64,000 nt of DNA from Aedoeadaptatus coxii (GTDB lineage Bacteria; Bacillota; Clostridia; Tissierellales; Peptoniphilaceae). The position numbers and the translations under genes are program-made. The notes below the pieces were generated by a model, which saw nothing but the letters and a program-made list of their open reading frames with translations, made no database searches and was not told the DNA's origin. The stretch covers positions 1-64,000 of the forward strand of contig NZ_KQ960175.1 in NCBI RefSeq assembly GCF_001553115.1, read 5' to 3'. Shown here one piece after another: positions 63,999-64,000 of the stretch. Each line of letters starts with the position of its first letter. The first letter of the stretch is position 1.

Positions 63999-64000
63999 TT

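Overview
The window is a chromosomal segment of a low-to-moderate GC Gram-positive anaerobe (Bacillota). Strong GGAGG ribosome binding sites, a threonine T-box, an L20-type leader before infC, a MraZ operator before the dcw cluster, IreB, a four-cysteine Rrf2 regulator, tRNA-dependent amidation by GatCAB and the absence of sporulation genes fit the Tissierellia/Peptoniphilaceae area. That placement is inferred from gene content and general protein character; the genus cannot be fixed from the sequence alone. Almost every gene is on the minus strand; only a penicillin-binding protein with a 45-residue protein behind it, and mgtE, are read on the plus strand.

Left edge (1-1811): a scar of mobile DNA. 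It holds a frameshifted relaxase remnant, the broken tail of an RNA uracil-methyltransferase-like gene, and a DUF2975 membrane-protein gene lying between two 93-bp direct repeats. Each repeat is the 3' end plus terminator of the acidic CD1247-like gene that follows efp. 1812-6324: CD1247-like gene, efp, and an operon of four pilin-like proteins plus a PilO-like membrane protein, without the motor ATPase, platform protein or prepilin peptidase. 6385-14436: SGNH hydrolase, thrS with its T-box, hisS, a SpoU rRNA methyltransferase, the TrkA/TrkH potassium system, and infC-rpmI-rplT with its leader; infC almost certainly starts at ATT.

14438-25307: udk, trhP-like U32 protein and trmR (wobble-uridine hydroxylation and methylation), RNase J, Fur, RuvX, an Fe-S aldo/keto reductase, IreB, alaS, an AI-2E-family permease and an Rrf2 regulator. 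25308-32117: leuS, asnS, rarA, nrdR, ftsZ. 32129-41779: the dcw cluster in the order mraZ, rsmH, ftsL-like, ftsI-type PBP, mraY, murD, ftsW, murG, ftsQ; murC, murE and murF are not in it. 41829-47368: lgt, deoC, a TIGR01906 membrane protein, yebC, nadE, yigZ, hflX.

47383-54182: an envelope region with a class A PBP whose glycosyltransferase half looks intact but whose transpeptidase half has lost all three catalytic motifs, a tiny cationic protein, a divergent FolD lacking two of the usual cyclohydrolase residues, an NlpC/P60 hydrolase, and mgtE. The last two share a divergent control region carrying phased WalR-like repeats. 54225-64000: an operon ligA-gatC-gatA-gatB-dedA-(sfsA fused to a GNAT domain)-cobB-cobQ.

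Taken together this is mostly core translation, cell-wall and division machinery. The parts most worth a second look are the glycosyltransferase-only PBP, the WalR-like control region, the orphan pilin module, the SfsA-GNAT fusion, the altered FolD and the terminator-capturing duplication at the left edge.
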